The notes beneath the pieces were generated by a model. That model saw only the letters and a program-made list of their open reading frames with translations. It had not been told where the DNA came from and made no database searches. DNA of 16,834 bases from Flavobacterium psychrophilum. Lineage in GTDB: Bacteria > Bacteroidota > Bacteroidia > Flavobacteriales > Flavobacteriaceae. Shown piece by piece: positions 16,485 to 16,834 of the stretch; positions within the stretch are counted from its first letter, which is position 1; the number at the start of each line of letters is the position of its first letter. Both the position numbers and the translations under genes were made by a program. The DNA lies in NCBI GenBank assembly GCA_945872875.1, contig CAMCBB010000034.1, forward strand, positions 1-16,834. Reading direction: 5' to 3'.

Positions 16485-16834
16485 ATGAAAAAAATAATTC
16501 TTTTAGCCCTAATTTGCCCTTTTATTGGAATAGCACAATTAAAAACCATACCGAAGAAATTACCTGTAAAACCAAAAGTCACCATACCAAAAATTAGCAT
16601 ACCAAAAGTTGGAGGTACAGCAAACACGGCTGCAACAATTGACATAGCGGCAGGATTAAAAGAAGCCTTAAACAATGGAATCACCAAAGAGGTATCTAAA
16701 TTAACTGCTGTTGATGGTTTTTTGAAAAATGAAGCGGTGAAAATATTAATTCCAGAGGAATTGCAAAAAGTGGAAAGCACCCTGAGAAAACTTGGGATGG
16801 GAAATCTTGCCGACCAAGGAATAACTGCTATGAA
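16485..16834 (+). CDS. DUF4197 family exported protein, cut by the window end
   Basis: The ATG at 16485 opens a frame of 116 codons that runs off the right edge. A signal peptide covers residues 1-18 (cleavage near GIAQ). A Lys/Pro-rich linker (about 19-43) follows, with repeated PK-V/I-IPK units. Then comes the N-terminal part of a DUF4197 domain: [38 protein letters not shown] and [19 protein letters not shown]. The family's function is unknown. Members are periplasmic or envelope proteins. The gene is divergent from the mutase gene. A TTTG, 19 bases, then TACTATTTG (an off-by-one -7 element) lies upstream. The overlapping open frame on the other strand has no family features and is a shadow. 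Confidence 0.85.
   Translation, partial: MKKIILLALICPFIGIAQLKTIPKKLPVKPKVTIPKISIPKVGGTANTAATIDIAAGLKEALNNGITKEVSKLTAVDGFLKNEAVKILIPEELQKVESTLRKLGMGNLADQGITAM

Noticed and set aside
16433..16780. 115-codon open frame on the minus strand opposite the DUF4197 gene
   Set aside because: The plus-strand frame has a signal peptide and a recognisable DUF4197 domain. The opposite frame has no family features and is a shadow.

Overview
The window looks like ordinary chromosome from a member of the Bacteroidota, most likely a Flavobacterium-like Flavobacteriia. The DNA is AT-rich and genes lack clear Shine-Dalgarno sequences. Several promoters carry the Bacteroidota -7 element TAnnTTTG. One protein ends in a type IX secretion (T9SS) sorting domain, and there are lipoproteins and OmpA-like envelope proteins. 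The PurM is the long Bacteroidota form and the glutamine synthetase is type III. I see no tRNA, rRNA, CRISPR array, phage gene or insertion sequence, and no gene-free stretch over 300 bases.

Layout, left to right. (1) Positions 1-550, minus strand: the first codons of an unidentified gene, then a lipocalin-like lipoprotein. (2) 551-723: a divergent control region for the chaperone gene htpG, with a short inverted repeat and a sigma-54-like element. (3) 724-3109, plus strand: htpG, a strong hairpin terminator, and a DUF2721 membrane protein. (4) 3114-8297, minus strand: purM, two adjacent paralogous OmpA-family genes, and glnN, with a terminator between glnN and the OmpA pair. (5) 8298-8484: a divergent region between glnN and a TerC-family gene, holding a repeated 12-mer that may be a nitrogen-control operator. 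(6) 8485-10785: TerC (+), a small lipoprotein (-) with a good sigma-54-type promoter candidate, then DUF1543 (+) and a 45-codon basic ORF (+). (7) 10787-16338, minus strand: a T9SS-exported PKD-domain protein, a GyrI-like ligand-binding protein, and a fused coenzyme-B12 acyl-CoA mutase with its own GTPase domain (IcmF type). (8) 16485 to the end, plus strand: the start of a DUF4197 protein.

These genes are mostly independent housekeeping and envelope units: protein folding (HtpG), purine synthesis (PurM), ammonia assimilation (GlnN), metal or stress-related membrane transport (TerC), the envelope (OmpA pair, lipoproteins, T9SS cargo) and branched or short acyl-CoA rearrangement (IcmF). I found no convincing undescribed multi-gene system. 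The items most worth following are regulatory: two sigma-54-like promoters, the repeated operator candidate at glnN, and a very short or absent leader at the DUF1543 gene. The diagnostic active-site residues of the fused mutase, the TTG start of the GyrI-like gene and the duplicated two-domain OmpA pair come next.
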